Of a DNA stretch of 64,000 bases, positions 11,400-22,262 are shown piece after piece. The DNA is from Ascaphus truei (taxonomy: Eukaryota; Chordata; Amphibia; Anura; Ascaphidae): contig CM071570.1 in the NCBI GenBank assembly GCA_036426205.1, positions 4,043,872 through 4,107,871 on the forward strand, read 5' to 3'. Positions within the stretch are counted from its first letter, which is position 1, and each line of letters opens with the position of its first letter. Made by a program: the position numbers and the translations under genes. The notes beneath the pieces were generated by a model. That model searched no databases. It was not told where the DNA came from and saw only the letters and a program-made list of their open reading frames with translations.

Positions 11400-14120
11400 A
11401 TGGTGATAAAAAAACTGACAAAACCCTCCACAGGAAAGCAAATATGCAAATATACACTGATGCTCACTAGGTCATTCTCAGGCAGGTCTGCAAACCCTTG
11501 CTTTCCCCATTATCAACCCAGCAACAGCACTTCCACTGCGAGAAGGGATTCTGGGGAAATGAACATGCAAACTGGCACCAAGTGTCACTTGTTTGCTCAA
11601 TAACCATTTTTCAACATGGTTCCCTATAGGCTTAAGCTTGCTGTCATGGTCAACAGATTGAGCACAGCCAGGGTTAAGGTGCAATACCCAGAAAACCACC
11701 CACAGACAGCTGTTTCGACCTTGATGGGTCTCATCAGTTGGGGTTGATTTTAACGGGAATGCAAGAAGAGGCTATGGGATAGGCTAACCATAATAACTGA
11801 GTTAAGTTTATGGCTGAGTAAAAAAGTGACAAAAACCCTCCACAGGAAGCAAATATGCAAATATACAATGTATGCTCATATGGCATTTCAGGCAGGTCTG
11901 CAACCATGCCTTTCCCCATATTCACCGCAACATAGCACTTCCACTGCAGCAAGGGATTCTGGGAATGACATGCAAATGAGCACACCAGTGTCACTTTTTG
12001 CCTCAATAACCATTTTTAACAGTTCCCTTTTTATAGGCTTAAGCTGCTGCATGGCACCGATTTGAGACAGCCAGGGTTAAGGTGCATACCCAGAAAACCA
12101 CCACAGACAGCAGTTTCGACAATTGATGGGTCTCAATAGTGTGGGGTTGATTTTACTGGGATGTCAGAGAGGCTAGGGGATAGTAAACACATAATAATGA
12201 GTTAAAGTTTTTATGTTGCCCACCTTCTCATAGTCGTTGTTTTACCAGGGGTGATGTTGATTTGGTGTTGATGCTGCTTTGTTCGATTCTTACTTCGTGG
12301 CGGAGTGCTGCAGATCCGCGTAGCGCGGGACAGCGTTACTTGGGAGGACCCTAGGCCCTTGTTTACCACTAGAATTTGCTTATCCGCGCGCTGAGAACTC
12401 AAGCTGGAAGCCACGTTAATCTGAAATCTCTTCGGGACGTGCCTTTTAGTGAGTTCTTATGATGGTTGAATGATTATTTGTACCAACCTTGGGTAATTGC
12501 TTAGTGTTTTAGGTTTTTCTTCCTTTGTGATCTGATCTGTGTGGATGACATAGGGTGTGTTTAATCTATATTGGTTTCTGATTATTGGTGTGATTGTGAT
12601 CTTAGCGTGATTTTGTGTTGTGTGATGGATTTGAATATTTGTGTTGTGAATTGGATGTATTGAAATTTGTTCCGGAACTGCTTTCATACGATTGTTGCAT
12701 AAGGCGACTTGGTGTCTCGCTTTGGGAGGATACCGTTCGTTCTGCTGTGGGGGTTGCCTGCGCGTGAGGTGTTTCAATGGCTCGCTGGATGGAACTTCCT
12801 TGGCCATTGCATTCGGTCCCCTGTCGATTTTGATGTATCTGATCCAACTGATTCGATTCGAAACATACCTGATTATAGCTTGAGTTTAGGTGAGTTTGAA
12901 GCTGTGATGTATCTGAATGAGATCTGAACGTAATATAGTTTATTCTTGGCTTAATGATGCTTGTATTCTGTCCCTTTACAATTGGGAAGTTTATATTTGG
13001 GTCCTGTTGATTTTTTTGCTTGTTCAGGATTACTTGTCGAACTTGACATAAATATGAATGTTGTGTGGAGTGATGTCATTGTTGTTTGATGTACCAGTCT
13101 TTGGGGTTTGGTAAAAAATTTTTTGTGACAATGTCTCAAAATATTGATGGTCGGTCGGCTGAAAACCTGAATCTACACTCAACTTATTTTTTTGACTGTG
13201 TGTTGTTGAATCGGTGTTTCTGAAATTGGATTTTTTATGGCTGATTTACGATGAGCTATTGAGTGTGTAGAATGTCTGACTGTGTAGTTATGTGAGTGTA
13301 AAAAAAGTGACAAAAACCCTCACAGGAAAGCAAATATGCAAATATACTGTATGCTCATCTGCATGTCTCAGGCAGGTCTGACAACCCTGCCTTTCCCCAT
13401 TATCACACAGCATACAGCACTCCACTGCAGCAAGAGGATTCTGGGAAATGACATGCAAATGAGCACACAGTGTCACTTTTTGCTCAATAACCATTTTTAA
13501 AATGCGTTCCCTATAGCTTAAGCTTGATGCATGGTCACAGCTTTGAGCCTAGATAGGGAACCATGTATAAAAATGGTTATGAGGCAAAAAGTGACACTGT
13601 GTGCTCATGCATGTCATTTCCAGAATCCTTGCTGCAGTGTAAGTGCTGTATGCTGGGTGATAATGGGGAAAGGCAGGGGTTGCGACCTGCCTGAGACATG
13701 CAGATGAGCGCATCAGTCTATATTGAATTATTTGCGTTTCCTGTGGAGGGTTTTTGTCACTTTTTTTTACTCACCATAACTTAACTCAGTATTAAGGTTT
13801 AGCCTATCCCATAGCATCTCTTGCATTCCCAGTAAAAACAACCCCACACTGATGAGAGCCATCAAAGTCGAAACCGCTGTCTGTGGGTGGTTTTCTGGGT
13901 ATGCACCTTAACCCTGGCTGTGACCATGCAGCAAGCTTTAAGCCTATAGGGAACCATGTTAAAAAGGGTTATTGAGGCAAAAAGTGGACACTGTGTGCTC
14001 ATTTGCATGTCATTTCCCAGAATCCCTTGCTGCAGTGGAAGTGTGTATGTGGGTGATAATGGGGGAAAGGCAGGGTTGCAGACACTGCCTGAGACATGCA
14101 GATGAGCATACAGTTATAAT
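11400..14120. repeat. Tandem and inverted cluster of a repeat unit of about 400 bp
   Basis: A unit containing ggaaagcaaatatgcaaata, ggcaggtctg, gcaagggattctggga, ttcccta-taggcttaagc and cagacagc-gtttcgac is present in plus orientation at about 11,400-11,815, 11,820-12,205 and 13,290-13,550. It occurs in minus orientation at about 13,555-13,860 and 13,870-14,115. The two orientations meet near 13,550 and form a hairpin-prone junction. The copies differ mostly by small indels, which may be unpolished sequence error. No coding capacity. Confidence 0.7.
12206..13290. other. Unassigned G+T-biased spacer inside the repeat cluster
   Basis: About 1.08 kb separating copies of the 400-bp unit. From about 12,480 onward the plus strand is visibly rich in T and G and poor in C and A, while 12,280-12,420 is more GC-rich. 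Overlapping open frames of 60-116 residues on both strands carry no recognised domain. No homology to other parts of the window was seen. Confidence 0.4.
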
Positions 14121-14949
14121 TTGTATATATATATAATATACGATATATATAATTATATATATATATATATAATATATATATATATAATTGTGTGGCAATG
14201 GTTGTGGTTTTCAGAGTGTTGGGATTTCTGTGTACTCTGTGTATTTTTTTATTTGACTTAATTGTTATGTATTTGGGTCTGTATTATACATTTTAGGATT
14301 GATTAGGGGTTACATTTCTTTAATTGTTCTGTTGGCTAGGTGTTTATTTAATGGTATATTGTTGTATTTTGGGATACATAATTTCATAATTTTTTTGGTG
14401 TTAGATTAATTGATTGATGTTTTGGCTAGGTTTTTGTTATTTCTCTTCTGGTATTTGGGGGCTTGTGTATTTATTTATTTTTTGAGTCTTTTGGTTGAGG
14501 TTTTTTTTCTTGTTGCCACATGACTGCCATAGTGGCTTATCATTCCCATTATAGGGCACTGAAGTACCACTGTGCAATCAATGGGTAGAGGTGGGATAGT
14601 GACCCCAGGTGGGTTGTAGGACTCCTGGGTGGGTATGGGGGGGAGGGTTACCATTATTACTATAGCGGTTAATTAACCTCTAAGGTGATTAAGAAGTTAG
14701 GGGCAATTAGATTGTATTTTTTATTGTTCTGTTCCTGCCAACGAGGACATGCAAATGGAGGATGATGATGAGGATGTCTCATCCTGATGATGAGGATGTC
14801 ACTGTTAAGTGCAAGTTGTATGTACTCTATTTATGCTGGATGGCTAATGTTTTATTTAGAATGGGCAAATTAGCTATTATCAATATCTGGATAAGAGTAA
14901 TTTTGACAATTACTGTACTATATGTGTTGGGGGGAGGAAGGGGGGTTGT

Positions 14950-15383
14950 TGAGGTTAGAGGAGGAGGGTACTAGGGTTGTTGTATTTATTTATGTTTATT
15001 TGGGTAGAGTGAGTAGGAGTTGCCCCAAGGGGTGTGTGTTTAGGCCTACTAGGTGGGTAGCGGGACTGGTTACCCCTTAATTACCATAGCGGTTCCAACC
15101 GCAAATGGTAGTGAAAGGGTTAACACCTCCCGCAACCTTCCAGGCAGGCTTAAAAACCCATCCTGGGCTACTACCCCCTTCATCCACCCACTCTGCCCTC
15201 AATAAAATAACTATTCAAGTTTAACCCCTTCATTGCTTTAGCGAATACCCACTAAGGTAATTAAGCTGTTTTTATAAAAATGTTAATACTTGTGTGCGTG
15301 AGATGGGGGTCTCTGGAGCAGAACATAATTGATTTGAGATCCGGGACCCCATGCTTCCCGAGATACAGGCACAGTTATTTGGT
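14950..15383. other. Degenerate copy of V2R-unit flank
   Basis: Positions about 15,230-15,390 (ggggtctctggagcagaac, then a ttgattt-agatccgggacc stretch) are a diverged inverted relative of 17,765-17,860 and a direct relative of 43,215-43,320. The outer palindrome around the PLE therefore extends a little left of 15,384 in weakened form. Nothing is recognised in 14,950-15,230. Confidence 0.45.
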
Positions 15384-16479
15384 ATCCAATTGTGGTTGTG
15401 GGGAGCGCAGATGTCACCATATGTACAGAATAGAGATATATATAGTGCAGTAGTTCTTAACTCAAATTTGACTCTTAAGTAGCAGAATGAAAACTCACAT
15501 TCTCCCAGTGAAATGACAGCAGTATGAAATTATCCTCTCAGGTAAAGTAGTCTGTGTGGTGTCCCTCGGTTAGAGATAAAAATCACACTTAGTGCAACAC
15601 TGTGAGTTCTTAAAACATAATATAGCAGATAAATATTGCAATACATTTGTGCAATAAGGATAAGGCTATAAAAATTAAAGGTGGTTGTGTTCTGTCCTTC
15701 TTGCCGCTCGCACACCGTCACGTCACTTCCGTTTCTCGTCCGCATCGTCGCAGTCATTCGGAGCGGGTGAACTTAGAATGGAGCCGTGGAGACGGGAGTT
15801 GCTGCGGAGATTCTGGATAGTATGCAGGGGCTTGCGTAGCCTACTGATGTGTCACTCTTCGCGTTTGCTTTTCAAAAGTTCATCAGGAGTATAATCTATG
15901 GCGCTCTCTTGGTCTAAATAAATATGCTATACTTCATGTGATTGGATATAAAGTGGGAATTGCTAGATGCTATTGGTCAATTTATTGCGCTGTGTGATGG
16001 GTGATAGGGGCTAATAGATAATAATATACTCTATCTTTTTTTATATAATACAAACAAGTACAACTTTATTAACATTTATACAATCTCATAAAAAAATAAA
16101 AAAGTTAGTAACCTATAAAGAATGGATGAATTAAAACAATTAAATATTTAATATTTTAATATTATAAGAGATAGGGACTTCCTAACTAGTTGCTATTTAA
16201 ACTCAAATAAGTGATCATCAATAAATACAACGGGGATATAAATAGGAAAGGAAGAACAGAAAGAAACAAGAATTACATTACTCATAAATTATAAAATACA
16301 TTAATTTAAATACAAAATAGACATTAACAACAAGGATACATATTAAAGAACTATAGACACATAAAAGAGTAAAATTAATTTATACCTATAAAATAAATAA
16401 TTAAAAATTATAAAAGGTTAAAACTTGAAAAAAAGTTTTTAATTATTTTTAAAATTAATGCACCATCTTCAATATCTAC

Positions 16480-16790
16480 GTTTAACCCCTTTGGATTCAG
16501 CGTTTGAGGCAGTGAATCCAAAAGGTTTCTCTTTTAACAATTCAATCGCTCTATTTCCTCCTCTCCAATTTGAGGAATATGTTTATCCCTTTTAGAATTA
16601 GAGTTTGGGATTGGATTGGGATGTGAATAAGTTAAAATGTTTAGGGACACTATGTTGTGGCCATTTTTCTTCGTATGTTCCCTATGTTCTAAGGCTCTAA
16701 TTTTTAAGTTCTAATGGGCTTGCCTATGTATGTAGCCCGCAAGGACATTCGGGCATAATAAATCATAAAATCAGTATACAGTTTTTAAAA
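16480..16790 (-). pseudogene. PLE GIY-YIG endonuclease remnant, frame-broken
   Basis: The minus-strand sequence corresponds base for base to the intact open frame at 44,669-44,989, but several one-base insertions and deletions destroy the frame, for example in the stretch encoding the CPCGLQYIG core. Since it lies in a rough segment, the breaks may be sequencing error. Confidence 0.65.
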
Positions 16791-16930
16791 ATTGTTTAAT
16801 TTTAATATATAAATATTAATTAATATTATAACGCAATAAATTGAACAATAGCATATCAGCAATTCCCACTTCATCCAATCACAATGAAGTATAGCATATT
16901 TATTTAGAACAGAAAGGCACCGTTGATTAT

Positions 16931-16969
16931 ACTCCTGATGAAGGTTTTGTAAAGCGAAACGCGTAGAGT
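16931..16969 (+). ncRNA. Hammerhead-ribozyme-like motif at PLE end
   Basis: In order: ACTC (16,931-16,934), CTGATGA (16,935-16,941), a short hairpin (16,943-16,955), GAAA (16,956-16,959), AC-GC-GTA, then GAGT (16,966-16,969), which pairs with the leading ACTC. This is the type I hammerhead order, CUGANGA - helix II - GAAA - minimal helix III - UH - helix I. PLEs are known to carry such motifs. One extra A between CUGANGA and helix II, and a mismatch in helix II, may weaken it. Confidence 0.45.
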
Positions 16970-17469
16970 GACACATCAGTAGGCTACGCAAGCCCCTGCA
17001 CACTATCCAGCATCTGCCCAGCATCTCCCGTCTCAACGGCTCCCGATTCTAAGTTCACCCGCATCCAGAAGTGACGTCGACGATCGCGGACGAGAGATAG
17101 AAGTGACGTGACGGCGTGCGAGCGGCAGGAAGATCAGAGGGTCAAAGCCACCTTTAATTTTTATGTGCCTTATCCTTATTGCACAAATGTAAGTGCGATA
17201 TTTATCTGCTAATATATTATGTTTTAAGAACTCACAGTGTTGCACTAAGTGTGATTTTTATCTCTAACCGAGGGACACCACACAGACTATCTGAGAGGAT
17301 AATTTCATTCTGCTGTCATTTCACTGGGAGAATGTGAGTTTTCCTTCTGCTACTTAAGAGTCAAATTTGAGTTAAGAACTACTGCACTATACTGTATACA
17401 GTATATCTCTATTCTTTACATATGGTGACATCTGCGCTCCCAACAACCCCATTGGATACTTGCAAAAAA

Positions 17470-18382
17470 GAGAACTGGACCATTTCTTCAGAGGGTTGTA
17501 GCTGCATTTTATTACTACTATTTATTATTAAACACATTGTACACATTTTTATTTTTAATCACTATTTAGTTTATATCAATTTATTTATTTAATTATTATC
17601 ATTTTTAAGAGGAGCGCCTTAATCATAATCATAATCATATCATAATTTTTTTGTAATAATCACCGTTATTGGGTGCCGGCATCCCCATACAATGTTTAAA
17701 TGTCCTGCTTCACGTGACTAGGACATTTAAATGTATAGGAGATACCGGCAACCCATAACAGGGAAGCAAATGGTCCCTGGACCTGAAATCAATGTTCTGC
17801 TCCTTGAGACACCCTGCTCACATACTGTACACTATAATTAACATTTTTATAAGAACCCTGCGATCGCTTACAAGATATGTACAGGGAGAGGCAGCTCTCT
17901 CTATGCAGCTGTCCCAGATCGCACTAAGGAGAATTTTGAGTGAGGCTTGCGATCTTATCACTGCTGACTGCACGGTTTGGGCATTTTCCTGCCTCATGGT
18001 TTGAGAGTGGTCACTGAGCTTTCTGAATACCGTGATAACTAAACTGACAAACCATTCAGCGAAAACATGCCAAACCTAGCGATGTAGCAGCAAACTTACC
18101 AAGGCTACTAGAATAGGCCCCTATATGTATCAACCTCATCAGTTTGTTCCTTGGCAGGCTCTTTTTTGTTCATTGGGGATGAAAGCTTGAGGCTAATATC
18201 ATGTTGTGTATTTTTGCTTATTGAGTATAGATATCTGTTCTCAGACCCTTGTCGATTTTTATGTTTAATGATACCACGTTACTAATGCTAAGGTATGGAT
18301 GCTAATGCAAAGCAAAATGTTTGAAATGTTTCCATAAAATGTAATGTTATAAATATTTGTAATTATTATTTTCTCTTGTCAG
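17470..18382. other. V2R-unit upstream flank (inverted at 42,830-43,580)
   Basis: Part of the inverted V2R unit, lying 5' of the terminal exon. It contains an (ATCATA)-type microsatellite at about 17,619-17,650 and a small inverted repeat (gccggcatccccatacaatg against tgtataggagataccggca, about 17,675-17,755) centred on aggacatttaaatg. No exon was found. Confidence 0.55.
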
Positions 18383-19281
18383 ATATGGAAAACTGTTTGA
18401 AGTGCCCTGAGGATCACTGGCCTAATATAAGGAGAGATACTTGTATCCCAAGAAGTATAGAATTCCTTTCCTATGGGGAACCACTAGGTGGCGGTATTGC
18501 AGCCCTTACTGTTTCCTTTTCTGCTGTCACTGTTGCAGTGCTGGTGATCTTTATCAAGCACAAGGACACTCCAGTTGTAAGAGCCAATAACCAGAACCTC
18601 AGCTACATCCTTCTTATCTCTCTTGTGCTGTGTTTTCTCTGTTCTCTGCTTTTCATCGGCCGTCCTCTGAAGGTGACCTGCCTGCTACGACAAGTGGCTT
18701 TTGGGATTATTTTTACTGTTGCTGTGTCTTGTGTTCTGTCAAAAACCATCACAGTTGTCATCGCCTTTAATGCTATGAAACCTGACAGCAAATTGAGGAG
18801 ATGGGTGGGAACCAGAGTATCCAGCTATCTAGTCCTCCTCCTCTCACTGGGTGAGGTTGTGATTTGCATTGTGTGGCTAATCCACTCTCCGCCATTTCCA
18901 GACTATGACACCAAATCAGAAGTTGGCAAGATGATATTACAGTGTAATGAAGGCTCGGTCACTATATTCTATTTCTCCCTCAGTTATATGGGACTTTCGG
19001 CTTTCTCAAGCTTTATTGTTGCATTCCTAGCAAGGAACTTACCAGACACTTTCAATGAAGCTCAGTATATCACATTCAGCATGCTGGTGTTCTGCAGTGT
19101 TTGGGTCTCCTTTATCCCAGCATATCTGAGCACCAAAGGCAAATACATGGTGGCCGTGGAGGTATTTGCCATCCTGGCCTCCAGTGCAGGACTTCTGTGC
19201 TGTATCTTCATTCCCAAGTGCTATATTATCCTAATGAGACCTGAGCTGAACACTAAAGCCCATTTAACCATAAAAATGTAA
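18383..19281 (+). CDS. V2R vomeronasal receptor, terminal seven-transmembrane exon (copy A)
   Basis: Encodes the whole membrane domain of a family C (V2R) pheromone-type receptor, which in vertebrates signals through G proteins in vomeronasal or olfactory neurons. The exon starts after ttttctcttgtcag; its leading AT completes the Asp begun by the exon at 4051. It runs 299 residues from that Asp to a TAA. It opens [14 protein letters not shown] (end of the cysteine-rich linker), followed by seven hydrophobic segments at about 35-58, 72-93, 104-128, 148-168, 192-215, 229-250 and 255-278. Diagnostic V2R stretches are [38 protein letters not shown] and [13 protein letters not shown] near the C-terminus. 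The length and short tail are typical and there is no frame break. The 5' side abuts a PLE. The exact orthology group is not assignable by eye. Confidence 0.95.
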
Positions 19282-20029
19282 AAATTATAGTTGGCGTCTT
19301 TTTATATACATCTAATATACTCCAAAGAAAGTTATGACATAAAGGAACCAAAATATACTTAATACTAAAGTAAAACAATTTTGATCTATTTCATATTAGG
19401 GTTAGTATAATCTAATTTAATTTTGCATTAGAGGGAACTTAATTAAGAATTTTAAACTCTGTACATAATGTTAGAATTGTCCAAATGAACACTCTGTTAT
19501 TAACACGTTTAGTGCCAGGGGTGTTTGCCACCTGCGATTTGACAAAACTATTCAGCATTCGTTGTTAAGCTTTTCATTGGTATCTCTCGTCTTAGGTTGA
19601 TTTCAAATCATGTTACCAAGATATGATGTCATAAATATGGGGGTGATGGGCTGTCTATTTAATTTTCATAATATTTTTTCTGGATAATATTGCCTTATAT
19701 CCCCTGATTATACGGATACTAGGTATGCATAGATTTACTATTCTAACCAACACCGAAAACAAATGAGCAATTTGTGTCACCTGAAACATTTAGGTCTGAA
19801 TGCAAAAAGATAATTTGATTGTTTTATATAATTGATACAAATTATGATTGTGATGTGATTGTGATGTGATGATTAATATAGCCATTATATAGTAGTAACA
19901 TAACATATTAGCAAGTCTACTGATATTTGAAATGAATTACATACAAAAATAGAATGAACGAGCACTCACCCTGTCTAACACAATTCAGCTAGAGGTGCTA
20001 TGATGCTGCAAAATAATAATTAAGGACAT

Positions 20030-20345
20030 ACAGCCGAGACCACGGTTTTTCTAACACAAACCAGTGCACTATCGCCAAAAAGACCCAGGTACACCAAGGT
20101 ACATGCCTTAAACTTGCCTTAAACTAGACCCAGCATTTCTGCATTGACTAATGGCCCATCAGATTAACAGCGGGGGTCCCGAACAGTCCCATTCAAACTG
20201 AATGAGCCTGCCAGGGACCCCTGCTGTGTTAATCCGATGGGTCATTAGTCAATGCGGAAATTCCTTAAACTTGCCTTAAACTAGCCAGGTTGCACCCAGC
20301 ACATACCCAGCATGTAACCGGGCTAGTTAAAGTAATACATGTTGT
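20030..20345. mobile_element. Insertion with 50-bp-arm hairpin, present in arm A only
   Basis: Within the segment, about 20,133-20,185 (cattgactaatggcccatca, then agattaacag) pairs with about 20,210-20,262 (gttaatccgatgggtcatta, then gtcaatg). The segment is present here and at about 48,140-48,450 but missing from the inverted paralogue near 41,120. It is therefore an insertion or deletion distinguishing the V2R units. Probably a MITE; ends not resolved. Confidence 0.6.
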
Positions 20346-20490
20346 CTCGTCTGTACTGTACGTTTTGCTTTTTCTCACCAAGTTTTTTCTTTAATGTATA
20401 AAAAAAGCAGCAATACAGAAAAGATCAGGACACACAAGGATAGGAAATGTTAGCAGACACACACTGTTATACAGTATGTGTGCAATAGAG

Positions 20491-20524
20491 CAACGTTTCA
20501 AGGCCTTCTGGCCCCTTCATCAGG
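20491..20524 (-). repeat. PLE-end-like CTGATGAAG...GAAACG motif
   Basis: On the minus strand: CTGATGA, then AGGGGCC-AGAA-GGCCTT (hairpin), then GAAACGTTG. The same motif is on the plus strand at about 40,951-40,984 in the inverted arm and on the minus strand at about 48,590-48,622. It has the CTGATGA-hairpin-GAAA order of a hammerhead, but the cleavage-side helices are weak, so it is annotated as a PLE terminus only. Confidence 0.45.
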
Positions 20525-21417
20525 CTTAATCATAATGTCCATCCAAGGAGATTTAAATAGTCCCTGTGGATACACATGTGCCCCTGATCAGAGTCTCTCT
20601 GCACTGTGCAGCCATTACAGTGACGTCACACAGCTGCTGTTGGAGCTGGCTGCACTTCCTATCAGTACACAGACAGAGCATCTGAAGCCTCACAGCAATA
20701 CTGACAGACTGAACCATTAGGTCGCCGAGCATAGGAGATAAAGGAGCGGACCTGTGCAATGCACTCCAAAAGCAAGAGGGCTAATCCAGTTTGGAATTTG
20801 AAATGAATGACGTCACTTAAAGGGATGTGATAAATGACATCAATTAATTAATATTTGCTGTACATATTAGAACTGGATTGTGGGAAATGTATACCTGTAT
20901 TTAAACACTGATCTTGTATGTTTGATCTCTATACACCTGAAAAAGTTTATTTTTTTTTGCCCTGAAATGTTGTTCTATTGCTTATCTTCTTGTATACTAA
21001 TAAATGGTCGGAGGACCTTTTTGGACATCACTAATATGACTACATCTGCTTTATTTTTTATTGTTGGAAATTGTGATGGTTTGAGGGGATCCCTCCACGG
21101 AGATGCAATGCACCACTGAAAATATAGACAATTTTTCCCTACAACAGGAATTCAGAGCAAGTATACATTCTCCTGTATTAAATAAACAGTCCACATGTTT
21201 CGATTTTTTGGAGAGAGGAAATTGCTCTTGCAATTATCTTTCAGAGACGATCCGCATTCCCCTAACCTCTCTAGACACCCTGTTTTTGAGATACTAGCAT
21301 TTATTCTCACAAGGTAAGAATAGTTTTCCGTTGGACACAATATGACAGAAGGACCAGGATGGCTATTGCTGCTAACAGATATATGCAACATAATTGGTAC
21401 TGTAGATCAGGGGTGCA

Positions 21418-21707
21418 CAAAGTGGGGGGCGTGCCCAACAGGGGGGGCGCATGATTTTCTGTGGGGTTCATGGCTGTTACAGAGGCCCCACACTTCCCCT
21501 GAAAGCATTTAAAATAAATGCCTGGGATCATGCGAGGCCTCTATTACTTTTTACTTACCTTCCTTCCGGCTACGCGTCTCCATTGCAACCCGGCGCCAAA
21601 TGACGCAGCGGACGTAACATCCCGTGACCCCCGCTCCGTCATTTGATGCCAGAGCTCTGCAGGGATGGGGGTTGTGACCCGGAGGGGAGAGGAGACAGGG
21701 GGGCGTG
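21418..21707. mobile_element. hAT-like element end (partial or alternative copy)
   Basis: Begins caggggtgcacaaagt at 21,418, preceded by the 8-mer ctgtagat. It matches, inverted, the complete 333-bp element at 39,733-40,065 up to about 21,707, where the two diverge. The matching right terminus and second ctgtagat are not found nearby, so this copy is rearranged or belongs to a longer variant. Confidence 0.6.
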
Positions 21708-21839
21708 TGACGGGGGAGGGGTGCCAAGCAAGTAATAAAGGGGTCACCCCCATTAGGCTCCCCCTTCCACCGTCTGGGTAGTGAGGGGTTAACCAGAAAT
21801 GTACCTATAATACAAATGTTCCCCTGCTTCACAACCAAA

Positions 21840-22230
21840 AGACCTGCTGGGTGTTCAGTGGGAAACTCCTTCTGTTGGGGAGCTGTGTATAGTGCCAGAC
21901 CTCTCCTGTTCGATGACCTCGGTGCCGCAACCAGCAACAAGCTCTACCTCTCCTCTCGCGAGAACAAGCCGTCGGGGGGAGCCGATGCAAATATAGAAAC
22001 CAGGATCCACGACAGTAGTAGGAAATTAAAATGTGCACTCGAACACCAGTTACATGCGCATTAATCATCAACTATCTCCCTACCCAAAGAGGATTACACG
22101 CAGGCGCAGACATATTTGACACCAGACTCTGGAAGGCTGAAACCACAAAGCCAACAATAGGAAAATTGATGGTTTGAGAGAGGTGTCAATAAGAAGTTTA
22201 AATCCTTGAGCCAGCCTTGTGTGTGTGTGT

Positions 22231-22262
<32 letters not shown>

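Larger units (their letters stand above)
8690..14950. repeat. Large inverted repeat with arms 8690-9530 and 14,220-14,950
   Basis: The left arm, read on the minus strand, matches the right arm in order: a G-run segment near tgtactgta, a block around gggcaaat/gctattatc, the gaggatgcc/gaggatgtc region, a run through ttaacctct and ggggttaa, and the gccatagtgg/gataagtcac block. Divergence is substantial. The arms enclose a further palindrome, (TA)n tracts and the inverted tandem family at 11.4-14.1 kb. This may be one giant foldback element or two copies of a repeat in opposite orientation. Confidence 0.55.
15384..17470 (-). mobile_element. PLE fragment with inverted terminal repeats
   Basis: About 550 bp at 15,400-15,960 recurs inverted at about 16,860-17,465. 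These arms flank a minus-strand GIY-YIG endonuclease remnant and an AT-rich 3' untranslated segment. PLEs are known to end in terminal repeats that can be direct or inverted, so this is read as a 5'-truncated PLE. It sits immediately upstream of the V2R terminal-exon unit; its better-preserved partner is 43,584-45,660. Confidence 0.7.
4175..18382 (+). other. Putative V2R final intron, repeat-filled (about 14.2 kb)
   Basis: The intron is bounded by a gttagt donor after the 4051 exon and a ttttctcttgtcag acceptor before the 18,383 exon. The phase matches on both sides (one base, then two). It contains the 42-bp and 1.1-kb tandem duplications, a minisatellite, two palindromic element systems, long (TA)n tracts and a PLE remnant. 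No other exon was recognised in it. Confidence 0.7.
17470..21707 (+). repeat. Inverted-repeat arm A (V2R unit), partner 39,758-43,580
   Basis: The arm comprises the V2R terminal exon and about 0.9 kb upstream and 2.4 kb downstream. It matches 39,758-43,580 in reverse orientation with high identity. It differs by an extra segment of about 315 bp in this arm (about 20,030-20,345), a segment of about 65 bp unique to the other arm, and divergence at the distal edge inside the hAT-like element. Confidence 0.9.

Noticed and set aside
12211..12927. Cluster of frames on both strands
   Set aside because: Mutually overlapping, in rough T+G-biased sequence, with no recognisable motif.
18603..18791. Minus-strand frame of 62 residues inside the V2R exon (also 42,425-42,613)
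   Set aside because: Shadow of the V2R coding strand; its conservation follows from the receptor frame.
20478..20720. 80-residue frame repeated at 40,753-40,995 in inverted orientation
   Set aside because: Shared only because the whole inverted arm is duplicated; it reads through a PLE-end motif, has no family signature and is disrupted at 48,576.
22231..22258. G28 run as a regulatory quadruplex
   Set aside because: The homologous sites at 37,030 and 50,305 have different, interrupted runs, so the tract length is unstable and no promoter context is visible.
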